NCBI RefSeq assembly: GCF_017571525.1
Contig: NZ_JAGETY010000002.1
Span: forward strand, 124,001 to 188,000
Origin: Hymenobacter sp. BT559
Lineage (GTDB): Bacteria; Bacteroidota; Bacteroidia; Cytophagales; Hymenobacteraceae
DNA length: 64,000 nucleotides
Reading direction: 5' to 3'
Shown: positions 42,462 to 51,229 of the stretch, piece after piece
Layout of the letters: each line of letters opens with the position of its first letter
How positions within the stretch are numbered: the stretch's first letter is position 1
Program-made: the position numbers and the translations under genes
Notes under the pieces: generated by a model
What the model was told of the DNA's origin: nothing
The model's database searches: none
What the model saw: only the letters and a program-made list of their open reading frames with translations

Positions 42462-43322
42462 GCCTCCTGCTTTAGACTCTACCTCCTGCCCGAAAACCAT
42501 GCTGCCGCGCTGGTAGGCCCCCAGCACCCGCAGTTCCTCGGTCACGGCCGGCAGCTCGGCCAGCAGGGCGGCTAGCTGGGCCGGGGCGGCAAACTCCACA
42601 TCGGCGTGGAAGCCGTAGTGCCAGGGCTGGCTAGGCCGGGGGCACGACTGCAACTTGCTCAAGTTCAGGCCGTGGCTGGCTACCAGCGTGAGCACGCGCG
42701 CCAGCATGCCGGGCGCGTGCGAGGTATAGAAATACAAGCTGGCCTTGTCGGGGCTAGCCACCGGCTGCGCCTCGGCGGCGCGCTCCAATACCAGAAAACG
42801 CGTGTAGTTGCTCGGGTCGTCGTTGATGGCGGGGGCCAGAATTTCCAGGTCGAAAGCTTCGGCCGCCTGGGAGCCGGCTACCACGGCCACACCCGGGGTG
42901 CGGCGCTCGGCTTGCTGCTGGGCGCTCAGGCCGGTGTCTTCGGTTTCGACCAACTGCCAGCTCGGGTACTGGCTCAGAAAATCGCCGCACTGGCGCAACG
43001 CCATGGGGTGCGAATGCACGGCTTGCACCTCGGCCAGGGTAGTGCCGGGCAGCGCCAGCAGGTGCTGGTGAATGGGCAAATACACCTCGCCGGTAATAGT
43101 AAGCGCATTGCGCTCAAGCAGCAGATAATTAGGTAGTATGCTGCCGGCCAAGGAGTTTTCCATTGCCATGATGGCGGCATCGGCGCGGCCGTCGGCCACC
43201 TGCGCTACTACTTCGCCAAACGTGGCGCAGAAATTCAGCTCGGGGCTAGCCCCGAAATACTGGCGGGCTGCTACTTCGTGAAAACTTCCTCTGAACCCCT
43301 GGATGGCAACGTGCTGTGGCAT
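42444..43322 (-). CDS. pheA: Prephenate dehydratase
   Basis: A 292-residue enzyme converting prephenate to phenylpyruvate. Catalytic PDT domain: IQGFRGSFHEVAARQYF, AAIMAMENSLAGSILPNY, HSHPMALRQCGDFL and the substrate motif NYTRFLVL. A C-terminal ACT domain follows (KASLYFYTSHAPGMLARVLTL, SHGLNLSKLQSCP). The classical Phe-binding ESRP motif reads QSCP here, a shift common in this phylum, so feedback inhibition may differ from the enterobacterial enzyme. The ATG at 43322 follows a leader peptide and attenuator. The final residues SLRA and the stop are encoded by repeat C2, indicating that the element replaced the original gene end. Confidence 0.95.
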   Translation of the reverse strand: MPQHVAIQGFRGSFHEVAARQYFGASPELNFCATFGEVVAQVADGRADAAIMAMENSLAGSILPNYLLLERNALTITGEVYLPIHQHLLALPGTTLAEVQAVHSHPMALRQCGDFLSQYPSWQLVETEDTGLSAQQQAERRTPGVAVVAGSQAAEAFDLEILAPAINDDPSNYTRFLVLERAAEAQPVASPDKASLYFYTSHAPGMLARVLTLVASHGLNLSKLQSCPRPSQPWHYGFHADVEFAAPAQLAALLAELPAVTEELRVLGAYQRGSMVFGQEVESKAGGLSLRA

Positions 43323-43365
43323 GATGGATAAAATTGGCTACGGCGGCTAGCCGCTAAAAAATCAT

Positions 43366-43398
43366 AAAAAAAGCGCCACTCGAAGAACGAGTGGCGCT
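43366..43398 (-). terminator. Attenuator terminator in the pheA leader
   Basis: On the minus strand: AGCGCCACTCG (43398-43388), loop TTCTT, CGAGTGGCGCT (43382-43372), then a U run (T's at 43371-43366). It is a perfect 11-bp GC-rich stem 44 bp upstream of pheA and 38 nt after the leader peptide stop. Confidence 0.92.
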
Positions 43399-43437
43399 GC
43401 TAAAATCTCTGGGCCTTAGCTACATGGCGACTCGTTC
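43385..43437 (-). promoter_or_regulatory. Antiterminator pairing in the pheA leader
   Basis: On the minus strand GAACGAGT (43437-43430), which begins at the last base of the leader stop codon, is complementary over 8 bp to ACTCGTTC (43392-43385), part of the terminator 5' arm and loop. The two structures exclude each other. A ribosome stalled on the Phe/Tyr codons leaves GAACGAGT free; a ribosome at the stop codon covers it. Confidence 0.8.
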
Positions 43438-43490
43438 TACGCGGGCGGCGTAAAATAATAGAAGCCAAAAAAGTAGCGGTTGCTGAACAT
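43437..43490 (-). CDS. Phe/Tyr-rich leader peptide of the pheA operon attenuator
   Basis: A 17-codon frame on the minus strand, MFSNRYFFGFYYFTPPA, then TAG. Five of 17 residues are Phe (2, 7, 8, 10, 13) and three are Tyr (6, 11, 12), packed between positions 6 and 13. Directly upstream is a consensus-spaced promoter and directly downstream are the antiterminator and terminator. The gene it precedes makes phenylalanine, and the operon also makes tyrosine. This is the standard logic of amino-acid operon leader peptides such as PheL: scarcity of charged tRNA-Phe or tRNA-Tyr stalls the ribosome and prevents termination. It was found by reading; it is too short for gene finders. Experimental proof is absent. 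Confidence 0.88.
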   Translation of the reverse strand: MFSNRYFFGFYYFTPPA

Positions 43491-43510
43491 GAGTTGTGCT
43501 GTTTGCGGCG

Positions 43511-43540
43511 GCAAGGTAGGGAGGATTTTTGAATTAACAA
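43511..43540 (-). promoter_or_regulatory. Promoter of the pheA leader
   Basis: On the minus strand TTG (43540-43538), a 19-bp spacer and TACCTTGC (43518-43511), close to TAnnTTTG. Transcription would begin about 10-15 nt before the leader peptide ATG at 43490. Confidence 0.7.
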
Positions 43541-43562
43541 GTAGTGCGAAAGAAGCTTCGCG

Positions 43563-44849
43563 CTACTGCACCATAAATGGAATATTACCCGTGGCCACGT
43601 TGCCGTGCCCATCGTGGGCGTACACGAACAGGCGATAGGCGCCCGGCTGGGTGGGCGCGGTGAGTGTGGTCTGGCCCTGGGCGCCGGCCGGCACGGCACC
43701 CGCCACGGGGCCAGGACGGCTTTCGCGGTCGCCGCCCTGCTTGAGGTCGGTACTTTCGGGCAGTAGCTCCCATTGATACGTGAGCGCGTCGTGCTCGGGG
43801 TCGGTTATGGCCGCCGCTACGGGCACGGCCTGGCCAGGCTTGAGGTAGATACCATCGGTAGCTGCTTTACCATTTAGCTGAAAGCTAGCGATATGCGGGG
43901 CGCGGTTCTTCGGCCACTGGCCGCTCCATTCGTATTGCAACACGTCCATTACCTCGGTCTCCTGACCGTCTTCCGTGAAGAGGCCATACCAGGTGGGCGT
44001 GCGCTCCTGCTTCTGGCCCCACAGAAATACATAGGAGCCCAGGCAGTGTGCCCGGTCCTTGAGTATAGAGGCCTCGTAGCGGCTCTTGTACACGGCGGCT
44101 TTCTGGCTGCTGGTTTCTTCTACCGACGCTTTCCAAGGCGTTTGAGGGCCCTCCCAGTGGCCGGTGGGCCCCCACTCCGTCACGAGGTAGGGGCCGGTCC
44201 AGCCAGCATCGGCCACTTGCTTGGGCAGGGTGGCTAGTCCGGCGTAAGTATTGATACTCAAGATGTCCACGGCCGGGCAGCGCGTTTTCACATACTCGAT
44301 TTCCTTTTTGCTAGCCCCCGCCAGCACCGTAGAGGTGGGGTGGTTGGGGTCTACTTCGTGAATCATCTTGGCGATGTCGTTCACGGCGTCCCACACCTTG
44401 GGGTTGGTGTAGTCGAGGTTCAGCTCATTACCGATGCCCCACAGCAGTACGGCCGGGTCATCTTTGTATTTAAGCACTTCGCCCTTAAGCTTTTGCAGCT
44501 GCGCAGCCACGGCCGCCGCATCGTTGTAATCGAAGCCGTGGCGCTCGCGGGCCACATCGAGGCCCATCATCACGGTAAGGTGATTCTGGTTGGCCGCGGC
44601 CAGCACCTTGGGCGCATCGCCGGTGCCCCAGGTGCGGATGGAGTTGCCGCCGTAGGCCGCAATGCGCTCGGGGTACTGGCTGCCGCCCGCCCCTTTCACA
44701 AAGTAGGGTTGGCCGCCGCGTAGCAGCTCGTAGCGGCCATTCGCTTGGCGCACAGTCACTTTTACGGGGCCGGTGAGGGGGCTAGCTGCCGCTAGCGTAC
44801 TGGTAAGCGCTGCCAGTGGCAGACAGGAGCAAAAAAAGCGGTTTTGCAT
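43563..44849 (-). CDS. Secreted glycoside hydrolase, GH2-type TIM barrel
   Basis: A 428-residue protein from the ATG at 44849, with a signal peptide (MQNRFFCSCLPLAALTSTLA). The barrel contains LRGGQPYFVKGAGG, NSIRTWGTG, DPAVLLWGIGNELNLDY with the probable acid/base Glu142, SINTYAGLATLP, and YLVTEWGPTGHWE with the probable nucleophile Glu225. The last 85 residues form a beta-sandwich, PKD-like domain (GKAATDGIYLKPGQAVPVAAAITDPEHDALTYQWE). The two glutamates on strands 4 and 7 fit clan A hydrolases; it is usually annotated as family 2 TIM barrel, but GH5-like assignment is possible. Substrate unknown; beta-glucan is a guess. No T9SS domain was seen. Confidence 0.78.
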   Translation of the reverse strand: MQNRFFCSCLPLAALTSTLAAASPLTGPVKVTVRQANGRYELLRGGQPYFVKGAGGSQYPERIAAYGGNSIRTWGTGDAPKVLAAANQNHLTVMMGLDVARERHGFDYNDAAAVAAQLQKLKGEVLKYKDDPAVLLWGIGNELNLDYTNPKVWDAVNDIAKMIHEVDPNHPTSTVLAGASKKEIEYVKTRCPAVDILSINTYAGLATLPKQVADAGWTGPYLVTEWGPTGHWEGPQTPWKASVEETSSQKAAVYKSRYEASILKDRAHCLGSYVFLWGQKQERTPTWYGLFTEDGQETEVMDVLQYEWSGQWPKNRAPHIASFQLNGKAATDGIYLKPGQAVPVAAAITDPEHDALTYQWELLPESTDLKQGGDRESRPGPVAGAVPAGAQGQTTLTAPTQPGAYRLFVYAHDGHGNVATGNIPFMVQ

Positions 44850-44894
44850 GGGGTGGGAAGAGGTAGAGCGGGCAAAAGTAGCCGTGCGGCAGCA

Positions 44895-45048
44895 CCTTAC
44901 CCCCGGCCCCCTATCCAAAAAAAGGGGGAGACGGACGTTTTTTATGATTAAAAAAGCACGTTTGGCGAATGCTAAACGCGCTTTTTCTTCAGCAGCTCAC
45001 TAGCCGCCGTGGCTCCTCCCCTTTTTTGGACAGGGGGCCGGGGTGAGG
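44895..45048. repeat. Intergenic inverted repeat, family D
   Basis: Outer arms 44895-44930 and 45016-45048 are inverted copies (CCCCGGCCCCCT..TCCAAAAAA). A bidirectional terminator hairpin lies in the middle. The right end touches the stop codon of the downstream minus-strand oxidoreductase. Same architecture as family A, different sequence. Confidence 0.82.
44951..44986. terminator. Terminator hairpin inside repeat D
   Basis: AAAAAGC.CGTTT.GC pairs with GC.AAACG.GCTTTTT around a GAAT loop. A and T runs on both sides make it bidirectional. It ends the minus-strand oxidoreductase transcript. Confidence 0.8.
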
Positions 45049-45049
45049 T

Positions 45050-46411
45050 TTACGCCTGCTCCTCGGTAGGCGGCGTGCCACGGAAGGCGTCGAGCTTGCC
45101 CACGCCGGCAGTCAGCTTTACGGGCTTGCCTTCCTTGGCCGACTTATAGATGGCTTCCATAATGCGCTGGTCTTGCAAGCCTTCTTCGCCAGGGGTGTAA
45201 GGCTGCTTGTTTTGGCGCACGCACTCGGCCATGTGGTCGATTTCGAGGGCAAACTGCTGCTTGTCGGGGTTGCTGGGCTGCTCGGTTTGCTGCTTGCCAT
45301 CGGGGGCGTGCACGCGCTCCTGCTTCAGGCCTTTATAAGAAAAGGCGGGGTCCATCTTGATGGTGCCGGTTTCGGCGTGCACGGCGTAGCTCTTGGCATT
45401 GAACGAGCCGTAGCCACTGAGACACTGCGAAATAACCCCGCTCGGAAAGCGCAACGTAAAGCTCACGTTCTCTTCGATTTCCTTAAAGCGGTCGTCGCCG
45501 GGCGTACTGTAGGTATAAGCAAACACTTCCTCGGGCTCCTCCCCTAGCAGGAAGCGCGACGTGTTGAGGCAGTAGAGGCCGATGTCGGGCAGGGCGCCGC
45601 CGCCGGCCAGGGCTTTTTTGTGGCGCCATTGCTGGTCGTGGGCCTGGTTCTGGGTGTTCACCATGTTTAGGAGCTTGACTTTGCCGTACTGCTTGTCGCG
45701 CACCGACTTCATGGCCAGGCGGTTGAGCGGCTCGTACTGAATGCGGTAGGCTATCATCAGCTTGACGTTGGCTTTTTGGCACGCCGCTATCATTTCCTCG
45801 CACTCCTTCACGGAGGTAGCCATCGGCTTTTCGCAGAGAATGTGCTTACCGGCCTTCGCACCCCGAATGGTAAACTCGTGGTGCATGGAGTTGGGCAGCA
45901 CAATGTAAATCACCTGCACCTCGGGGTTGTCCTTAAGCTTGTCGTAGTTCTGATACGAGTAGCAGTTGCTGGGCTTGATGCCGTATTGCTTAGCCGCCTT
46001 CGCCATTTTGTCGGGGTCGCCACTCACCAGAGCTACCGGTTTGGCGTGCTTGCTCTGGCCAAAGGCGGGTAGGATTTCGCCCAGCGTGAGGTGGCCTAGC
46101 CCCACGATGGCGTAGCCCACGCGCTGGTCGGGCGCGTCGGGGTTCGGTAGCGGGTCAGCCTTGGGGTCGGTAGGCGCCTCCAGTGGCGGCAGCTTAATGT
46201 CGAGCGGGCCGGTGGGCGGCGCGGGCGTGTCAAAGCCGTCGAGGTCGGCAGCTTCGGCGGCAGCCAGCGGCAGGGCGGTGGCCAGCCCGGCAACCAGCAG
46301 CCCGCGCCCGGCGTGGTTGATAAACTGGCGGCGCGAGGCGTCGCAGCTCGTATCCGCAGTTTCGACCGCGACGCGGTCGAGGGTTTCGGCGGTGGAAATA
46401 TCCTGAAACAT
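45050..46411 (-). CDS. Gfo/Idh/MocA family oxidoreductase with Tat signal (glucose-fructose oxidoreductase-like)
   Basis: A 453-residue protein from the ATG at 46411. A Tat-type signal lies at residues 27-51 (SRRQFINHAGRGLLVAGLATALPLAAAEA), then a Pro-rich linker. The NAD(P)-binding domain begins VGYAIVGLGHLTLGEILPAF, with the conserved HILCEKPMATSVKECEEM (EKP motif). The C-terminal domain has KALAGGGALPDIGLYCLNTSRFLLGEEPEEV, typical of glucose-fructose oxidoreductase relatives. Folded export by Tat suggests a tightly held nicotinamide cofactor. The substrate is probably a sugar or cyclitol. It is divergent from the OYE-type gene. Confidence 0.9.
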   Translation of the reverse strand: MFQDISTAETLDRVAVETADTSCDASRRQFINHAGRGLLVAGLATALPLAAAEAADLDGFDTPAPPTGPLDIKLPPLEAPTDPKADPLPNPDAPDQRVGYAIVGLGHLTLGEILPAFGQSKHAKPVALVSGDPDKMAKAAKQYGIKPSNCYSYQNYDKLKDNPEVQVIYIVLPNSMHHEFTIRGAKAGKHILCEKPMATSVKECEEMIAACQKANVKLMIAYRIQYEPLNRLAMKSVRDKQYGKVKLLNMVNTQNQAHDQQWRHKKALAGGGALPDIGLYCLNTSRFLLGEEPEEVFAYTYSTPGDDRFKEIEENVSFTLRFPSGVISQCLSGYGSFNAKSYAVHAETGTIKMDPAFSYKGLKQERVHAPDGKQQTEQPSNPDKQQFALEIDHMAECVRQNKQPYTPGEEGLQDQRIMEAIYKSAKEGKPVKLTAGVGKLDAFRGTPPTEEQA

Positions 46412-46418
46412 AAAATGA

Positions 46419-47657
<1,239 letters not shown>

Positions 47658-47682
47658 TCCACTGCCTGGCTAGCCGCTCGTT

Positions 47683-49242
47683 TTAATTAGCCGGTACGAC
47701 CGGTGTGGGCGCACTTAGCACCTGCAGGCGTTGCTGCGCATGGCTATTCTGCGGGTTCAACTCCAGCGAGCGCCGGTAGTGGGTGCTGGCGGCGGCTACA
47801 TCGTGGTTGAGCTCATCGGCTTCGCCCAGGCTGTCAAACAGATTGAAGCTGTTGGGGTAGAGCGCGGTGCCGAGGCCGAAGATGGCCACGGCGGCGGGCA
47901 GGTCGTGCGCCTCACGTATCAGCTGGTAGCCCCAGCTATTGAGAGCGCCTTCGGAGAGGCTGAACGTGGCGTCTTGCTGCTGCATCTGGCGGTACACTTC
48001 GAGCGCATGGCCAAAGCCCTGCTGCGCCAGCGCCGCCGCAAAGCCGGCCGGCGTGGGCAAGGAACCAGCCTGCGCCGGCAAGTGGTAAAAGCGAGCTATG
48101 TGAGCTGGCACCCCGTTTTGGGCAGGCTGGCGAGTTAGAAACTGGCGGCCGCTAGGGGCAGATTTCAGGGTGGCGTCCAGAAACTCCAGGGTGTAGCGGC
48201 AGGTCCAGTGGTAAGCGGCCTCCACTTCGGCGCGGGTATACTCCATGAAGTGGTCGGGCGAGACCATCCGCAGGGCTAGCGACGAAAAGTCTACGTGCTC
48301 CATCGGGCTCATCACCACGTGGTAGAGGTCGGCATATCTGGCCTCATTGAGCAGGATAGACGTGGTTTCCATCCCGTTGGCGCTGAGCTCGCGCACCGAT
48401 TCGGGACGGCGCTGTACGTACAGCCAGGGCAGGGTGAGCCGCGTGCGCACGACGTCCTTGGTGTCGTCGCGGTGCTGCGTACCATCGAAGCTGACCAGCG
48501 CGTCGATGCGCGAGTCTTGCGAGGCTGCCAGGGCATTGGCCAGGCCACCCCAGCTCCAGCCGGCAGCGGCCACGTGGCTCATGTCGGCTTGCGGCAGGCT
48601 ATGGGCGTAGGCCAGCAGAAAGGCGATGTCGCCAGCCTGCGTGGCTAGCCCCTGCTGGTCGAAGTTCATGAGGCTGGTGTGGGTGCCGAGGCTGCGGCTG
48701 GCCAGCACCACGTAGCCGTGGCTGGCGAGGTACTCGCAGAGGTCGGCCGCTTCGTGCGCCACCCCGCCGCCCCCTGGGGCATAAATGACCACCGGAAATT
48801 TGCCTGCCGTGGCCGGGGCGTTCGGCACGGCCCACATACGCTGCCCTAGTATCGCCTGTGCCTGCTTAGGCCCTACCCTAGCGGCCACCTGCTGCCGCTC
48901 GGCCATAAACGCCGCAATCTGAGCCTCCGTCTTTTCGAATACCTCATCAGTGGCCTGCGTGCACATATAATCGGCGTAGCGCACGGGCGTGCCGCCTTTC
49001 GCTGCCGGATACCACACCAGCGTTTGCACGGGCCGGGCCCGTTCGCCCACATACGCTTTGCCCGTTACCAGGTCCGTCTTTTCCTTATAAGAGCGGCTGT
49101 AATCATATTGCTGCACTACCCTAAAGCCCACACCGTAGGCACCGGGTGTGAGGTTGGCCGGGCCAGAACTTGCCTGGGCCACATAGCCAAGGCTGCAAAA
49201 GAGGACACATAAGGCAGTTTGCAAAAGCCACGAGCGTAACAT
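47683..49242 (-). CDS. Secreted alpha/beta hydrolase with TPR-like C-terminus
   Basis: A 519-residue protein with a signal peptide (MLRSWLLQTALCVLFCSLGYVAQAS). The middle is an alpha/beta hydrolase of the dienelactone hydrolase/platelet-activating factor acetylhydrolase type: FPVVIYAPGGGGVAHE forms the oxyanion region, the nucleophile elbow is GWSWGGLANA, and the later VSPMEHVDFSS offers a His. Residues about 420-510 resemble a TPR stretch (YRRSLELNPQNSHAQQRL). A family esterase/lipase role in the periplasm is likely; the substrate is unknown. It stands alone, divergent from a Gfo/Idh/MocA gene and convergent with the OYE gene. Confidence 0.85.
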   Translation of the reverse strand: MLRSWLLQTALCVLFCSLGYVAQASSGPANLTPGAYGVGFRVVQQYDYSRSYKEKTDLVTGKAYVGERARPVQTLVWYPAAKGGTPVRYADYMCTQATDEVFEKTEAQIAAFMAERQQVAARVGPKQAQAILGQRMWAVPNAPATAGKFPVVIYAPGGGGVAHEAADLCEYLASHGYVVLASRSLGTHTSLMNFDQQGLATQAGDIAFLLAYAHSLPQADMSHVAAAGWSWGGLANALAASQDSRIDALVSFDGTQHRDDTKDVVRTRLTLPWLYVQRRPESVRELSANGMETTSILLNEARYADLYHVVMSPMEHVDFSSLALRMVSPDHFMEYTRAEVEAAYHWTCRYTLEFLDATLKSAPSGRQFLTRQPAQNGVPAHIARFYHLPAQAGSLPTPAGFAAALAQQGFGHALEVYRQMQQQDATFSLSEGALNSWGYQLIREAHDLPAAVAIFGLGTALYPNSFNLFDSLGEADELNHDVAAASTHYRRSLELNPQNSHAQQRLQVLSAPTPVVPAN

Positions 49243-49627
49243 GGGTGCAGTGAAAAGGAGGTTAGGGGTGCTCAGCCAGGCCTAGCGAGTCCTGAAAGAA
49301 GCGATAAAAAAATACAACAGCTACTTTGTATCACAGGGTACTGTCCAATAAAGCGTACGCGCAGCAGCTGTGCTCAAGCGTCTAGAATGTCGATTTATCA
49401 CCTGACACAATCCATAACACTTTCAGCCAGAAACGGTAACCAGAGGCTTCGCACGAGGGGCGCCTGCTTCCGCTTGCGGCCATTTTTAGGTGGTTGCCCT
49501 AGCTACTCCAGCTCAGTCAGCTTAGCAGACGCTGTGCTACTACTGTGAAGATTGTGAAAAGAGGACGAAAAAAGCAGTATTTACGCGTACCTTTTCGGCC
49601 ACCTTTTCCCCATCCAACCCCCTCTTT
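49243..49627. other. Intergenic region between divergent genes
   Basis: No coding potential was recognised. TACCTTTT at 49588-49595, 33 bp before the ATG at 49628, is one base from the -7 consensus and is the best promoter guess for the oxidoreductase. No repeat of families A-F was seen. Confidence 0.4.
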
Positions 49628-51079
49628 ATGAGTCAGCTTCCCGAAGAGCCGTCCCGGCGTTCGTTTCTCAAGCAAGGTGCGGCCGCCACGGCCGGTATTC
49701 TTATAGTACCACGCTTTGTGCTGGGCGGCAAGGGCTACACCGCCCCTAGCGACCAGCTTATCATTGCCGGCGTGGGCGTGGGCGGCAAGGGCGAGAGCGA
49801 CATTGCCATGTTTGCCAAAACCGGCAAGGCCCGCATCGCCTATCTCTGCGACGTAGACGACCGCCGCGCTGCCAACTCGCGCAAGGCCTTTCCGCAGGCT
49901 AAATACGTGAAGGACTGGCGCCAGCTGTTCGACAAGGAGCATAAGCATTTCGATGCTGTGTCGGTATCGACGCCCGACCACAACCACGCCGTGACGACCT
50001 TAGCCGCCATGCAGCTCGGCAAGCACGTGTACGTGCAAAAACCTTTAACCCACGATATATACGAGGCCCGCTCCCTCACCGAAGCCGCCCGGCGCTACCC
50101 CAAAGTGGTGACCCAGATGGGCAACCAGGGCGCCTCCAACGATGGCGTGCGCCAGCTGATGGAGTGGTACGATGCCGGTGTTATCGGCGATGTGCACACT
50201 ATTTATTGCTGGACCGACCGGCCGGTGTGGCCCCAGGGCATTGCCTGGCCTACTACCAAGGCGAGCGTGCCGCCCGAGCTGGATTGGGACCTCTGGCTAG
50301 GCACCGCGCCCCAGCGCGACTACGTCGATAAGCTGGTGCCCTTCAACTGGCGCGGCTGGTGGGACTACGGCACCGGCGCGCTTGGCGACATGGGCTGCCA
50401 CCTGCTCGAAGCGCCTTTCCGGGTGCTCGATTTGCAGTATGCTAACACCGTGCAGGCCAGCGTAGGCAGTGTATATGTAGATGAGTTTAAGCGCGGCTAT
50501 TTCCCCGATAGCTGCCCGCCCAGCAGCCACGTTACACTCACTTTCCCGAAAACCGCTAAAACCAAGGGCGACATAACCGTGCACTGGATGGACGGCGGCA
50601 TTCAGCCCGAGCGGCCCGACGAGCTGGGCCCCAACGAGCTGTTTGGCGATGGCGGCAACGGCACGCTTTTCATTGGCACCAAGGGCAAGATGATGGCCAG
50701 TACCTACGGCGCCGACCCGCGCCTGCTGCCACTTTCGCGCAACCAGGAGGTAAAAGTGCCCCAGACCCTGGCTAGGGTGCCCGGCCAGGCCAACGGCCAC
50801 TACGGCCAATGGGTAGAAGCCTGCCTGGCCGGCGCCGGCAAAATGAAGGTGAGCTCGCCCTTCGAGTTGGCCGGCCCGCTCACCGAGGCTCTGCTAATGG
50901 CCAACCTGGCTATTCGCGGCTACGACCTGCAAAAGCCACGGGCCAGCGGCCAGGGCTTCGACTACCCCGGCCGCGGCCGCAAGCTGCTCTGGGACAATCA
51001 GCAGATGCGCATTACCAACCTCGATGAGGTGAATCAGTTTGTGAAGCGTACCTACCGCCCCGGCTTCAAGCTGGCCTAG
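49628..51079 (+). CDS. Gfo/Idh/MocA family oxidoreductase with Tat signal
   Basis: A 483-residue protein. The Tat signal SRRSFLKQGAAATAGILIVP starts at residue 9. The nucleotide-binding fold reads LIIAGVGVGGKGESDIAMFA, followed by STPDHNHAVTTLAAMQLGKHVYVQKPLTHDIYEA (the KP motif) and the C-terminal domain with WNLW-like ELDWDLWLGTAP, FNWRGWWDYGTGALGDMGCHLLE and GQWVEACLAG. It resembles exported dehydrogenases that act on sugars or glycan fragments in Bacteroidota. Unlike the copy at 45050 it has the longer form with the GALGDMGCH motif. It is followed by repeat B3. Confidence 0.92.
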   Translation: MSQLPEEPSRRSFLKQGAAATAGILIVPRFVLGGKGYTAPSDQLIIAGVGVGGKGESDIAMFAKTGKARIAYLCDVDDRRAANSRKAFPQAKYVKDWRQLFDKEHKHFDAVSVSTPDHNHAVTTLAAMQLGKHVYVQKPLTHDIYEARSLTEAARRYPKVVTQMGNQGASNDGVRQLMEWYDAGVIGDVHTIYCWTDRPVWPQGIAWPTTKASVPPELDWDLWLGTAPQRDYVDKLVPFNWRGWWDYGTGALGDMGCHLLEAPFRVLDLQYANTVQASVGSVYVDEFKRGYFPDSCPPSSHVTLTFPKTAKTKGDITVHWMDGGIQPERPDELGPNELFGDGGNGTLFIGTKGKMMASTYGADPRLLPLSRNQEVKVPQTLARVPGQANGHYGQWVEACLAGAGKMKVSSPFELAGPLTEALLMANLAIRGYDLQKPRASGQGFDYPGRGRKLLWDNQQMRITNLDEVNQFVKRTYRPGFKLA

Positions 51080-51102
51080 CGTAAGATTACCAAGTAAAAT
51101 AA

Positions 51103-51190
51103 AACGTCATGCTGCGCTTGTCGAAGCATCTCTACCGAACAGCACCCTAGCGGCGCGGTAGAGATGCTTCGACAAGCGCAGCATGACGTT
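51103..51190. repeat. Intergenic inverted repeat, family B copy 3 (perfect)
   Basis: Two perfect 35-bp arms (51103-51137 and 51156-51190) beginning AACGTCATGCTGCGCTTGTC, with an 18-nt loop containing CACCCTAGCGGCGCGG. The right arm is followed by CCTTTTT. It lies between convergent genes and can act as a terminator for the oxidoreductase. As the only perfect copy it is probably the youngest. Confidence 0.92.
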
Positions 51191-51229
51191 CCTTTTTACC
51201 CACCATCCAGCTCCACAATAATCAATTGC

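Noticed and set aside
44773..45003. 76-codon plus-strand frame
   Set aside because: Lies across the start of the minus-strand glycoside hydrolase and repeat D; no protein features.
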